Notes: generated by a model not told the origin, from the sequence alone. A stretch of DNA of 64,000 nucleotides from Prorocentrum cordatum (GCA_963575745.1 CAUYUJ010007469.1:185716-249715); one strand, 5' to 3'; positions 22,291-32,715 are shown, counted from the first letter of the stretch. Numbers and translations are program-made.

Positions 22291-22864
22291 ACCATTGGTT
22301 CGGTTGAACATAGTAGACCCTCGTAGTATCTTTCGGCCGCCTTCGATCGCGGCGTGGATCCGCGCCGCGGTGACCAAAGCAGGCCTTGGGGGGCGCTTAG
22401 GAGAGGGCCTTGCCCTCTCTGCGCATGCCGCCTTCGGCGGGAGGTCTGCGGAAGCAGAACGGTGGCGGGCCTGCCAGCAGGTGATCGTTTTCTTATACAT
22501 TGTTTTGCCGATCGGCGGGCCCTCGCCCCCCCCCCCCCCCCCCTATCCCTTATCCCCCCCCATGGTGTGGATCTTGGCTGTTTCTGGCGTCTGTTTCAGG
22601 CAGGTGGAGACTCCCCTATAGAATGCACTGCTGCAGACAGTCGCATTAAGCAGAAGTCCTGAGCCAGACCCCCCTCCTTACGCCCAATTTCGAAACGTCG
22701 AATAAGAAAGCGTTCGCCAGAGGGTCGGCGCCGGGCGCTGGCAGTCAGAGGGAGACGTCAGCACTCGCAGATCCAGGGCTTCGGGATCAGCCGTTCTCTT
22801 TCTCCAGCGAGCGATGCCCAGACCCCCTCGCGTTGTGAAGTGATAGCGACGGGAGGTTTCTCGC
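22291..22864. other. No gene seen
   Basis: Featureless apart from a run of about 17 C near 22,528. Confidence 0.5.
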
Positions 22865-22990
22865 TAGTTTCAGTATCCGGGGGCTCTTACCGGGCCTCGG
22901 GGCCGTCAAAGGACGACTCAGGATGAAAATCCGGTCCCGGGGAAGGGGTCGAGACCTCCGGGTCGACGTTGTGGGGGTCTGGGTAGAGGG
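22865..22990 (-). repeat. Dispersed repeat family A, copy 2 (partial)
   Basis: CCGGGCCTCGGGGCCGTCAA, CGACTCAGGATGAAAATCC and GGTCCCGGGGAAGGGGTCGA occur in the order of the other inverted copies, followed by GTCGACGTTGTGGGGGTCTG. Confidence 0.75.
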
Positions 22991-23254
22991 AGCGAGGCAG
23001 GATGCCGATGGTTGGCGAGTGCTGCCTGGAAGGGGGATCATGCCAGTGCTGCCTGCCTGTCTCTGCTGCCACGTAAGCGACGCAGGGCAAGGAGTCGCCT
23101 TTACCGACATTGGCGCGCGCATGAGCGCCTTCGTTGCCAATGCGGCGTGCCACGCTGGCGCTCGTGTTAGCCACCGCGGTAGGTCGCCATGCCATGTTGC
23201 GTCAGGCTTGGACTGGGCCAGCATGGCAAACGCGGCCGGGGTCCTGTAGATATA
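22991..23254. other. No gene seen
   Basis: Ordinary-complexity sequence. A plus-strand frame at 22,923-23,249 contains Cys/Ala-rich peptide without a recognised domain. Confidence 0.4.
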
Positions 23255-23790
23255 GCAGCGTAGGTCGAATCTCCGCGGAGACCTCCAGATTGTATTTGGC
23301 CATTCCCCAGATCTGTGGACGATTTCCAGGCTCCTAGATCTCCGAAGAATCTCCGGACTTTACAAGTCGACTGTTAAATCTCCAGGAAAATTCTGGCCTG
23401 CAGAAATCTTAGGAACATCCTTTTGGAAAATCTCCAGAAAGTCTTTGGCATTCTCCAGGAAATCTTTGGAGCATCCCCAGCACAGATCCAGAATATCTCC
23501 AGCGTGTAGAAATATTGTCCGAAAGTATCCGGACGCCCTCCGGCAAATCTGCAGAACATACCGGGTGGAGATGTCGCTGGAGATTTGTCTGGCGCGAAGA
23601 TTTATTGGAGAATCGCGGGGGGCATTTTGAAGGCGCGAAGATGTTTGGAGAATCGCCTGCAGAGTTTGACGCGCGAAGATGTGTTGGAGATTGGCAGGGT
23701 GAGAATTTAGACGGGAGATTCGCGGGAACTCGCGGGAAGATGTTTTGGTGTTGTGGAGATTCCAGGGCGGTCTCGCTTGCCACGCAGTGG
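23255..23790. repeat. Short-word array AATCTCCAG with a central inversion
   Basis: From 23,265 to about 23,520, about eight AATCTCC(A/G)G words read forward. From 23,565 to 23,765, about seven TGGAGATT/TGGAGAATCG words read in reverse complement, several with a GCGCGAAGAT neighbour. The architecture is the same as the array at 18.9-19.3 kb, with a different word. Confidence 0.75.
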
Positions 23791-24175
23791 AGACCCATGC
23801 CAAGAAACACCCTGCTATCCTCCAGGGTGCCTTGGGTGTTCTTGGGTTTAAGCGGTTTTGAGATGGCAAGCGTGACGTTACCACACCAAAAAATATCAAA
23901 AAGTCAGTGGACGTCCTGGGGTTCCAGGGTTAGGTTTCTTGTTGAAGGTTTCTTGTGGTCGGGCCCATATTGTACTCGATCCAGTCTGACGCCAGGCCTG
24001 CCTTTTTTCGTCGCGCGGGTGTTGCCCGGAAAAGGCCCCCGCGCGGATCTCGAGCGGACGAGCCCGGATCCCCTTTCGCTTTCCCAGACCTCCGACAACG
24101 TTTTCCCAGCCGTCCTGTGCTGAGGGGGGCTCGAAGAAGAAAAAACGCCATAAACACAAACATCTGCGAAGATTT
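23791..24175. other. No gene; repeat family B, copy 3 at about 23,915-23,985
   Basis: GGTTAGGTTTCTTGTTGAAG followed by GTTTCTTGTGGTCGGGCCC matches the blocks at 5,720 and 13,338. Confidence 0.5.
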
Positions 24176-24256
24176 CTTCTTGGATCCGCGCTGGGCTCCC
24201 CCGGCGGCGCCCCTGGCGCCGCCCCTGGCGCGCGGGCCCAGCGCGGATCCAAGAAG
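24176..24256. repeat. Perfect 21-bp inverted repeat with 39-bp GC loop
   Basis: The arm at 24,176-24,196 (starting CTTCTTGGATCC) is the exact reverse complement of 24,236-24,256 (ending GGATCCAAGAAG). The loop contains repeated GGCGCC and CCCCTGGCG words. Such perfection in a diverged neighbourhood suggests recent origin or selection. Confidence 0.95.
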
Positions 24257-25224
24257 TTCGCCCGGAGTGCCAAAAGTTTCTGTGTATGCCGTGCATTCTT
24301 CGCCTGGACCAAGGGAGGGACCCAGACCCCCGCCGACAGCATCTTCGGTCACAGCATCGGCTCCCGAGGTCTCGAGCCATGCCCCTGGACCAGCTCTCCA
24401 CCCTGCAGGGCCATCTTTCGACCCTCCCGCGGCCTGGCGAGGGCCCCTGGGGGCCGCAGACGGTCAAACACCTCCCGTCGTGGTGTTCTTCACGACGCGA
24501 GGGGGTCCGAGGAGTGAGGAGGGAGGAGGTCGACCTGCATGCATGGATGGCTCCCCCCCCCCGCCCTGCCGGCCACGGAAAGGATGGTGCGATCACGCGT
24601 GCAAGGTGTAAGTATTAGCAGACACGGCTTCAGAGCTACGCCGGAGAATTGGTATGACAAGGCCATTCGCCATCATCTTCAAAAGGCCTCATTGAGAAGG
24701 CGTGCTGATCGCTGCGGGCTGCACGCCTATCCCCGCAGTTTCAGTGAAACGTAAGACTTGAGTTCTCCGGATCCCGGGTTTGCCGACGCTCTTTGACGGG
24801 CCCGCCCTGAATTTTGACGGTCCATTGATTGTGGGATGCCTGCAGTTGGAGTTCGCGTCAAATTCCAGACTGGTCCTCCTCATGGTCTTGTCGGCTCCGT
24901 TTGGTCAGCTCGAGTCCCTCCTCCGCCTGCTAATGGAGGGTCAGACATTTCTCGGTTCTTTGGATGTTCCCTGTTGGGGGCCGCATCCGTTCCAATGTAC
25001 GCCTTGTTTTTGTTTTTTCTTTGGCAAGTCCTTCGGACATCCTTCGCATCGGCGAGTTCTTTGCAGAACGATTGTTTTGCTCACTTTGCCCCTCGCTGGC
25101 TCTGACCCCCTCAAGCCTGAGCCCGATCGGCAGGCGATTGGGTCCCCCGAGCCTGAGTCTTACGCCTCCCTGACAGTTGGGCTATTTCGCAAGCAGGGCG
25201 CGAAGTTCCGCCCTACTTTTCAAG
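24257..25224. other. No gene; repeat family A partial copy at about 24,410-24,500
   Basis: The segment GGCCTGGCGAGGGCCCCTGG followed by TCAAACACCTCCCGTCGTG matches part of the forward family A unit. The rest is featureless. Confidence 0.5.
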
Positions 25225-25320
25225 CCCCTCTTGGGCCCCTCCTGGGCTGTCCTTGGGAGGCGCCTCTTGGGCCGTCTCGGGGCGATCCTGGAGGCCTCTT
25301 TGGGCCGTATTTTGGGTCCA
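25225..25320 (+). repeat. TCTTGG word patch
   Basis: Several CCTCTTGGGCC/GCCGTCTCGGGG words on the plus strand, as in the larger islands. Confidence 0.65.
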
Positions 25321-25562
25321 GACGGTCGAGAGCGCGAGCATCTCGGAGTCGGTCGGAGACCTAGAAGGACACCGACGACTCCGGTCTCTTAGGGTTGCTC
25401 TTCCGATGCCGGTGCCCGCTCTGCCGCTGCCCCGGCCGCTGCCGCCGTGCCTCTGCGGAAGCATCCGCCCCGCGTACTTCTCTGAGGCGGACGTGCCCGC
25501 CCTGCGCGCTCGCATCCTTCGGGGTGCATGTCCGACGCCACGTGTCCGAGGCGGGAATCCAT

Positions 25563-25706
25563 CCATATCCACCGCCTGGAGGGTCAGTGTTCGGAGCCTC
25601 GGCAGGCGGTGGACATGGACATGTTCGGGCCCCCAGGGGCCGAACTATATCCATATCCACCGCCCGCTGGGGCACCAGGACGTCGGTTCCCATGCGGTGG
25701 CTATGG
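25563..25706. repeat. Three consecutive hairpins around CCATATCCACCGC
   Basis: Stem 1 is 25,563-25,578 (CCATATCCACCGCCTG) with 25,603-25,618. Stem 2 is GTTCGG with CCGAAC inside 25,623-25,645. Stem 3 is 25,651-25,663 with 25,694-25,706. The same 13-base word builds stems 1 and 3, so the two are also duplicates. Confidence 0.75.
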
Positions 25707-26156
25707 ATAAATCCCCGCCTCGCAACGTGAAGCCAGAAAACCCACTTCACTTCGGGACGATCGAAATGGTTTCGGAAAGCAATGGAGACAAAGTCCGCCA
25801 GCGTCGGCGCCGACGCCGTCCACCTGGGACAGAAGGCCGCCTGCCCGACAGTGGCCACTGTCGTTCTTGCACAACGTTTGTTGTAAGGCATCGTCCCCAT
25901 TTTTCCTCGTACCCCTTTCGGGGGTCCGAACTATTGCAGTCAAGTCGAGCGTCTGATTCAGAGGCCTCCTTCCGAAAAGCTGGGCCAGCGTCTCGGAGCC
26001 AGCTTGCCCGGAGCTGGGTCTCTGAAGAGCGCGTTCGCCCCTCCAGCGTCGACGCAAGCACTTTGCAGCAGGCTCGCCTGAAGACACCTCCAGAAAGCTG
26101 GCCCAGGCTTCTGACGTGACGGTTCTCTTCATCATATGTTCGGCCGTAGCCAACGG
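25707..26156. other. No gene recognised
   Basis: Open frames on both strands but no known motif. The region ends at a foldback element. Confidence 0.45.
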
Positions 26157-26314
26157 TCGGGCATGTCCTCCTACAGGCGGCTTTCGAAGGGGAAGATCAA
26201 GATAGCCAAAAACGAAGTAAAAACTGCCAAACGTGGTAGAACAACATCGTCACCTGGTGTTTTTTTTGTGGGGGCTACTTTTGAGCACTCCCCTTGTAGA
26301 GGGACATGCCCGAC
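26157..26314. mobile_element. Foldback element family K, copy 2
   Basis: The left end GTCGGGCATGTCC...CTACAGG and the right end CTTGTAGAGGGACATGCCCGAC are inverted repeats of about 23 bases enclosing about 110 bases with a T8 run. Ends match the element at 35,744-35,930. The interior (GGAAGATCAAGATAGCC...GAAGTAAA) is also found in the neighbour at 26,537-26,680. No coding capacity. Confidence 0.75.
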
Positions 26315-26370
26315 TGCACCGCAGCACGGCGGCGGCGAGGCCAGGGCCCATCGTAGGGAGGAGAAGCGAT

Positions 26371-26527
26371 GCCAACACCACCAGGGGGCCCACCTCCAGC
26401 GAGGAGGTCCGCGATGCCTCCCCGAGCTGGATGCCGGGGACGTCTCGAGCGAGAGGGGGGGACCACACCACCAGGGAGACTCCCCTCGCCTCCTCGCCCC
26501 TCCTCGCCCTGCTGGTGTTGGTGTCGC
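26371..26527. mobile_element. Foldback element family L, copy 2
   Basis: GCCAACACCACCAGGG and CCCTGCTGGTGTTGGTG are inverted ends. The interior matches the element at 13,964-14,134, including the third CACACCACCAGGG near 26,464. It lies between two family K units, a nested or tandem arrangement. Confidence 0.75.
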
Positions 26528-26536
26528 CTTTCCCTG

Positions 26537-26680
26537 TTCCCAGGCCCATGCCCTCCTACGGGCGGCTTCCGAAGGGGAAGATCGAGATCGCCGAACACGA
26601 AGCAAACCTTGCCAAACACGGTGGAGCAAACATCGTCCCATGGTTCCCCAATCAGAGCTTGCCTCTGTAGGGGTCCTAGC
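26537..26680. mobile_element. Foldback element family K, copy 3 (degenerate)
   Basis: CCTACGGGCGGCTTCCGAAG followed by GGAAGATCGAGATCGCC tracks copy 2. The right end is reduced to CTGTAGGGGTCC at about 26,666. Confidence 0.55.
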
Positions 26681-26696
26681 GAATCAAAGGGTTAGG

Positions 26697-26845
26697 TGAG
26701 AGGTGCGGCCGATTTCGGTGGCCGGGCCTGGGTGCCCGGGTGCCCGGCGGTGCCCGGCGGTGCCCGGGTGCCTGGGTGGCCGGTGAGGTGCGTGGCCGAT
26801 TTCGGTGGCCGGGCCCGGGTGCCCAGGGGTGCCCGGGGGTGCCCA
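26697..26845. repeat. GGTGCCCGG word array
   Basis: GGTGCCCGG variants recur about ten times. The block GGCCGATTTCGGTGGCCGGG occurs twice (near 26,706 and 26,793). Confidence 0.75.
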
Positions 26846-26942
26846 ATAGCCCAGTAGCCCTATCGCCCTACAGCCCTATAGCCGTATAGCCCTATAGCCC
26901 TGTAGCCCTATAGCCTTTTATCCTTATAGCCCTAATAGCCTT
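26846..26942. repeat. (AGCCCTAT)n-type octamer array, block 1
   Basis: Irregular 7-9 base units of AGCCCTAT(AG). A second block at 28,022-28,170 has the same unit. The pair brackets the (GAT)n and TCTTGG segments between them. The unit differs from the plant/alveolate telomere repeat CCCTAAA, so I do not call it telomeric. Confidence 0.85.
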
Positions 26943-26975
26943 ATTGGAATGGCCTCCGGCCAGTGCCGCCGATCC

Positions 26976-27091
26976 GGGGCGCTCCGGATGATGATGACGA
27001 TGATGATGATGGTGATGATGATGATGATGTTGATGATGATGGTGGTGGTGGTGATGATGATGATGACGATGACGACGATGACGACGATGAT

Positions 27092-27164
<73 letters not shown>

Positions 27165-27220
27165 TTGATGATGATGCTGCTGCTGATGATGATGAGTATG
27201 ATGGTGATGATGATGATGAC

Positions 27221-27302
<82 letters not shown>

Positions 27303-27423
27303 TTGATGATGATGCTGCTGATGATGGTGATTATGATGACGACGATGATGATGATGATGATGATGATAATGATGATGATGATGATGGTGATGGTGGTGGT
27401 GGTGGTGTTGGTGGTGGCGATGC

Positions 27424-27502
<79 letters not shown>

Positions 27503-27531
27503 GATGATGATGCTGATGCTGATGCTGATGC

Positions 27532-27611
<80 letters not shown>

Positions 27612-27616
27612 CTGAT
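26976..27616 (+). repeat. (GAT)n microsatellite
   Basis: About 640 bases of GAT with GAC, GGT and GCT variants arranged in higher-order blocks: the stretch from GATGATGACGATAATGTTGATG to GCTGCTGATGATG occurs twice, near 27,150 and 27,290. Poly-Asp, poly-Met and poly-Ile frames are repeat translations. Confidence 0.95.
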
Positions 27617-27629
27617 GTTGAGGCAGCTT

Positions 27630-27900
27630 TTGAGCTTCTTGGGGGCCTTTGGGGGGTCCTTGGGGGCCAGTTGGGGCCTTTTGGGGCCTCTTGGGGGCGT
27701 CTTGGGGCCTCCTGGGGGCCTCCTGGGCCGTCTTGGGCCCTTCTTGGGCCGTCTTGGAGCCCTTTTGGGCGCCTCTTGGGCCCGTCCTGGAGCCCTCTTG
27801 CGCCGTCTTGGGGGCCTCCTGGGCCTGCGTAAGCCCTTCTTAAGCCGTCTTGCAGCCTTTTTGAGGGCCCCTTGAGCCGTTTTGGACACTGTGAAGGCCC
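27630..27900 (+). repeat. TCTTGG word array
   Basis: GGCC(G/T)TCTTGGGCC words spaced 12-20 bases, directly after the (GAT)n tract. The Trp/Gly/Leu-rich frames here are repeat translations. Confidence 0.8.
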
Positions 27901-28021
27901 AAGAGGCGAACATGCTAAAAATGTGGGTTTTCCTATTGGAAATCTGTGGAAGCCCCCCCCCCCCCCCTACCCCGGCAGAGCCACCCAGGCCCACCCCCCC
28001 TTCAACTCACACGCCGGATCG

Positions 28022-28170
28022 GCGGATATCCCTATAGCCCTGTAGCCCCATAGCCCATATAGCTCTATAGCCCCATAGCCCTATAGCCCCATAGCCCTAT
28101 AGGCCACAGTCCTATAGCCCTATAGCCCTATAGCCCGATAGCCCGATTGTCCTATAGCCCTATATGGGGA
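28022..28170. repeat. (AGCCCTAT)n-type octamer array, block 2
   Basis: CCCTATAG and CCCCATAGC units, matching block 1 at 26,846-26,942. Confidence 0.85.
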
Positions 28171-28646
28171 GCAGTTGGAAGATTTAAAACATCTGATTGG
28201 GTTTTTTCTCCGGTATCATGTTTTTCTTGGGGGCGGGGGGCTGTTTTTGGTGTGGAGGGACATGCCCGACGGCACCGCCGCGAGGCCAGGGCCTGGGCCA
28301 GGGCCTCGCCTCCGCCGGGCTGCCCCGCCTCCGAGCGCGCGGCGAGCGCGCGAGGCCGGCGCCCTGGCGGCGCTCGCGCCCGGCGCCCGCGCGGCCGCGG
28401 CCCCCGCCGGCGTGCGGTGCGGCGGCCGAGGCCGCGGAGGCCGCCTGCGCCGTGGTGCGGCGGGTGGGGGGGTCTCAGAGGGGGGGAAGATCCATTTTGG
28501 TCAGCGGCCGCGGGCGAGCGCGCCGGCGGCGAGTCAGGTCAAGGCGGGCCACGCCGAGACGAATTAAGGGAAGGCAGCGGGGGCAAGCCGCGTCTAACGC
28601 AGCAAGCCGAGGCCTCACGCGGCGGCCCAGCGGCGGGCGGGTGGGG
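28171..28646. other. GC-rich block with a family K right end
   Basis: The right end GAGGGACATGCCCGAC of family K lies at 28,254-28,269 without a clear left end. 28,290-28,460 is very rich in GCGC and GGCC words, like 34,550-34,700. Frames are Arg/Ala-rich and not recognised. Confidence 0.5.
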
Positions 28647-28984
28647 GGTGGAAACACACACAGACACAACCAATCGCCGATTCCCCAGGAAAGATGGGGA
28701 AATCTGGGGAGGGGAGGGGGAGGCAGAAAATCCCAGGCAATATGGGAAAGTGGTTCCAGTTCGGTTTCGGACCCCCGCGATTTTACGATTTTTGCGAGAA
28801 GCCTCCTCCTTGTCCTCCTCCTCCTCCTCCTCCTCCTCCTCCTCCTCTTTCTCCCCCTTTTATCATATCATCCTCTCATCCTCCTCATCATTCTTCTCTT
28901 GCTCATCCTCCCCCCCACACACACACACCGTTCCTCCTCCTCCTCCTCCTCGTCCTCCTCCTCCTCCTCCTCCTCCTCGTCCTC

Positions 28985-29111
28985 CTCCCTTTCCAATGGA
29001 AAGCCATAACTTTGGGACAACCCTGAGAAAAAAAGACTGAATTGCTGGAGGCTGAAACTGTGGAAAACCCATTGGAACAAAAAAAACAGGGAAGACCCGT
29101 CCGAAGGGACC
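28985..29111. mobile_element. Foldback family P, half copy
   Basis: GGAAAGCCATAACTTTGGGA, then CTGGAGGCTGAAACTGTGG and CCCATTGGAACAAAA, corresponds to the left half of 29,164-29,462. Confidence 0.6.
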
Positions 29112-29495
29112 TCCTCCTCCTCCCTCTTCCTCCTCCTCCTCCTGCTCCTCCTCCTCCTCCCCCCTTCCAAGGGAAAGCCATAACTTCAGGAAAACTCGGA
29201 GAAAGGAAACAACAATCACACAAAGAAACTGAAGCGCTGGAGACTGAAACGTTCGAAAACCAGTGGAACAAACAAAACAAACAAATCTCGTGGAAACCAG
29301 TCCGCCCCAAAGGGGAGGTTCATGGGCGGGAGGCATTGCTTGGACACTTTGTTTGTTTGCAATGGTGTTTCCAAAGTGTCAGTCTCCAGCGCTTCAGTTT
29401 CTTGTGTGTTTTGGTGTTTCTCAGGGCTGTCCTAAGTTATGGCTGTCCCTTGGAAGGGGGGAGGAGAAGGAGGAGGAGGATGAGGAGGAGGTCCT
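29112..29495. mobile_element. Foldback family P, full copy with TCC/GGA ends
   Basis: 29,164-29,310 is largely repeated in reverse complement at 29,312-29,462: AAACTGAAGCGCTGGAGACT on the left, AGTCTCCAGCGCTTCAGTTT on the right. The palindrome continues outward into (TCC)n at 29,112-29,163 and (GGA)n at 29,463-29,492, so triplet tracts form the outermost inverted ends. Confidence 0.8.
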
Positions 29496-29937
29496 TTCGG
29501 AATACGCAGGACAAACGGGATCAACTAGGAACTGGTGCCGTTCGTTTGCGAACTCTCTTCTGCAATTGTGGTGCTCTCGAGGGCATCCAAAAAATGGATG
29601 CCCCCATCTCATGCCGTTCTTCGCCCTCCCCCTCCTCCTCCTCTTCCTCGCTCTTCCTTGTCTTCCTCGCTCATGCTCAGAAAGAGTGTTGTGAGAAGAT
29701 GGCAGGTCAGGGCAAACTGTCTGAGGCCAACTTTGAAACCCACTGCACAACGAAGCGAACGTGGAGGAAGGGGAAGGAGATGCGGAGGAGGAGGAATACG
29801 AATAACACATGCTCGATCCACATCCCAATCGCTGGAGGATGAGAGGGGGTCAGGCAGATGAGGAGGATAAGGAGATGAGGGTGAGGAGGAAGATAAGGAT
29901 GGTGAGGAAGATGAGGATAAGATGAAGATGATCATGG

Positions 29938-30045
<108 letters not shown>

Positions 30046-30520
30046 GGAGGAGGAAGATGAGAATGTGGAAGGTGAGGATGAGGAAGATGATGATGCTGAG
30101 GAAGAATATGTAATATACAGATATGAAGGCGATGAATATGATGATGAGGATGGGATGAGGAAGAGGATGACGATGAGGATGAGGACGATGAAGATGAGGA
30201 GGAAGACGAGGAACATGAGAAAGCGAGAGGCGCAGAGGACGAGGAGCAGGAGGAGGAGAATATACAATATCAGGAGACAAGGAGACGAGGATGAGGAGAG
30301 GAGGGAGATGAGGAGGATGCTCCCCCCACCCCATCCATGGCTCCCCATGGCTCCCCCATGGCTCCCTCGTGGCTCCCCCCATGGCTCCCTCATGGCTCCC
30401 TCAGGCTCCCGCCTGAGAAGTCCCCCAAAACGCAAACAAAAGGAGGCTCCCGCCAGAGAGGTTCCCGATAGAACACTCTAAACGATGCTCCCGCCTGAGA
30501 GGCCCCAAAGCACACAATTC

Positions 30521-30832
30521 AAAAACTTTGGGAACACCAATGGAAAAACCAAAAACAACAAAGAAACTGAACTGTTGGAGCCGAAAACTTTAGGAAACCC
30601 ATTGGAAAAACCAAAAAAAACAAAAAAAAAAAAAAAAAAAAACAAAGATTCCACAGAGAGTGCTGGGATTCCCTTTGGACGTGTCCCTTCGGACGGGTGT
30701 TCCCTGGATTTTTTTTTTTTTGTTGTTGTTTTTTTTCCAATGGGTTTCCTAAAGTTTTCGCCTCCAGCACTTCAGTTTCTTTGTTTTTTTGGGTTTTCCC
30801 ATGGTTTTCCCAAAGTTATGGCACTCCTTCAG
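30521..30832. mobile_element. Foldback family P, second full copy
   Basis: ACTTTGGGAACACC...GAAACTGAACTGTTGGAGCC is inverted at 30,745-30,820 (GGCTCCAGCAC-like to CCAAAGTT). An A-rich stretch near 30,615-30,645 pairs with a T-rich stretch at 30,708-30,736, and the loop is about 70 bases. It is more AT-rich than its surroundings. Confidence 0.75.
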
Positions 30833-31322
30833 AAAAGGGGGAGAGGGGGAGGAGGCGGATGAGGACGAGGAGGAGGAGGAAGAGGAGGATGATCGGGAAG
30901 AGGATGAGGAGGAAGACGGAGAAGGATGAGGAGGAAGAGGAATGCGCGACGAACGAAAACACACAGAAGAGAGAGCGAGAGAGAGAGAGAGTGAAGGAGG
31001 AATGAGGAGGAGGAGGGAGGAGGTGAGAGAGAGGCTTAGGAGGAGGAAGAGGGAGGAGGTGAGAGCGAGGCTTTCTGCATACAATCTGTAAATCGCAGGG
31101 GTCCGAATGAGCAAGAGAAGAATGATGAGGAGGATGAGAGGATTATAGGATGAAGGGGAAGGAGGAGGAGGAGGAGGAGGAGGAGAAGGAGGAGGAGGAC
31201 GAGGAGGAGGAGGAGGAGGAGGCTTCGCTCAAAAATCTTAAAATCGCGGGGGTCCGAAACCGAACTGGAACCGGGAAAGTATAGGGGAGTCCTGTTATTT
31301 GTGTGTGTGTGTGTGTTTCTAT

Positions 31323-31794
31323 TTGTGTGTCCTTGGGCCCCTTGGGGGTCTCGGGGGTCGGGGCTTCGTATCGCAGGTGACTGTTCTCCCTCAGTGCCCG
31401 AGTTTCGCCAGAAGGGTTTGGCCGCTCAGGAAGGTGGGGAAGCCCTGGGATGCGCCCCTGTAGGGGGCGATTCGGACGCACCGCTATCGAGGATGGGCGC
31501 CCCTCCATCGTATAATCCAGGGTTGGGGCTCAAATTGCTGCTCCGTTCGAGGACCCCACGATGTCTGGGGTAGGGGTCGACATCTGCCCTGTCATCGGGG
31601 GTCGGGGCTTCGTAAGCGGAGGTTTAGCTGAACGGGGGCTCAGGCTTTTCCACATACCCCCGCTTACTCTACCCCCGTGTGCGGCGCCCAGGGCCCCCTG
31701 AGCGGGGGCACAGCCAAATGTGGAAATCGGCGTTCCCGTACCCCCGTTTGCTGTGCCCCCGTCTCTGGCGCCCTGAGGGAACAGACAGGATCGC
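31323..31794. other. No gene; GGGGTCGGGGCTTCGTA duplicated
   Basis: The block GGGGGTCGGGGCTTCGTA occurs near 31,354 and 31,600. GTACCCCCGT-type words recur at 31,655-31,760. Confidence 0.5.
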
Positions 31795-31985
31795 GTCGTG
31801 AAACAAAAATCAGGACGGGAGGTTTTTGGCCATTTTCGGCCCCTCGGGTGCCCTCGCCGGGCCTGGGGGCCGTCAAGGCATGACTCCAGACGAAGAAACT
31901 GTCCGGGGGAAAGGGTCGGGACTTCCAGGGACGCGGTCCCGGGGAAAGGGTCGGAGGGTATCAGGGGCAACGTTTCGAGTTGTGT
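31795..31985 (-). repeat. Dispersed repeat family A, copy 4
   Basis: AAAAATCAGGACGGGAGGTT, GCCCTCGCCGGGCCTGGGGG and GGGAAAGGGTCGGGACTTCC in order. The distal module (CCGGGGAAAGGGTCGG) is duplicated at its end. Confidence 0.85.
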
Positions 31986-31991
31986 TTTTCT

Positions 31992-32165
31992 AACCTACTT
32001 CAGCCTTGATCACCAGAATGAGCTTGGAGCACCAAGAAGGTTCCGACACGGGAGAGTTTTCACGTGTCGGGCCCTGGGAGGCGATGTTCGTTCGACACAG
32101 TTCCTATACTGTTCCGGGTGCTCGAAGTTATTGCTGGGATGTGGTCCTTAGGTACGATGGGAGCA
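31992..32165 (+). mobile_element. Dispersed foldback repeat family M, copy 3
   Basis: Matches 11,661-11,835 along its length (CTTGGAGCACCAAGAAGGTT near 32,023; CCGGGTGCTCGAAG at about 32,113-32,126). Confidence 0.7.
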
Positions 32166-32224
32166 GCAGAAGTTTCGAGTAGGGGATCGACAACTTCGGT
32201 AGCAAGTCATGGGAGCCTGGTGTG

Positions 32225-32402
32225 CCCTTTTCATTCCGTCTTTCGCGTCGATTCGCGTCAGCGTCTGAGAGTCGATGAGAGAACGATTCGCGCCAGTTGT
32301 TGCGTCTTGGAGTCGATGAGAAAGCGCCGATTTGCGTTGATTCGCGTCGATCTTTAGTGCTGATTGGCGTCGATTTAGCGTCGACAAGCGTCACTTCGCA
32401 AG
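32225..32402. repeat. Short-word array GCGTCGATT
   Basis: About nine words of the types CGTCGATT, GATTCGCG and AGTCGATGAG spaced 8-20 bases. No inversion point is obvious. Confidence 0.65.
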
Positions 32403-32715
32403 AGCCGACACGATGGTATGGGAGGCTTACGAGGCTCCAATGAGTTGCCCAAAATTGATTATCCCGTCGAGCCCCCGAGCAATAAACGCAGAATGCTCCG
32501 CAGGTCCACGGAGCAGGCTACGTATATTCGTCGTAGACCCGACAGGACATACAATGCTGGGGTGGATCAGTTCTGTAGTCGGTCGCCTACTCGAGCGCTG
32601 TGTAAGTCGCAGAAGCTTTCGCTTGTCTTGGGTTGACGAATGCCGTTGCACTAGCGCCCAATATTGACCAACAGCGCTCATCGCTGGACTATCGGCCACC
32701 GCTCAGCGCTCATCG
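32403..32715. other. No gene recognised
   Basis: Ordinary-complexity sequence. A plus-strand frame contains PNSNRRMLRRSTEQATYIRR-like basic peptide, not assigned. Confidence 0.4.

Noticed and set aside
26143-26156. GGCCGTAGCCA as a spliced-leader relic
   Set aside because: The match stops after nine bases and the sequence runs into a foldback element.
26963-27832. Very long open frames rich in Asp, Met or Ile
   Set aside because: They are translations of the (GAT)n microsatellite in each frame.
26846-28170. CCCTATAG blocks as interstitial telomere repeats
   Set aside because: The unit is an irregular octamer, not the heptamer CCCTAAA expected in this lineage.
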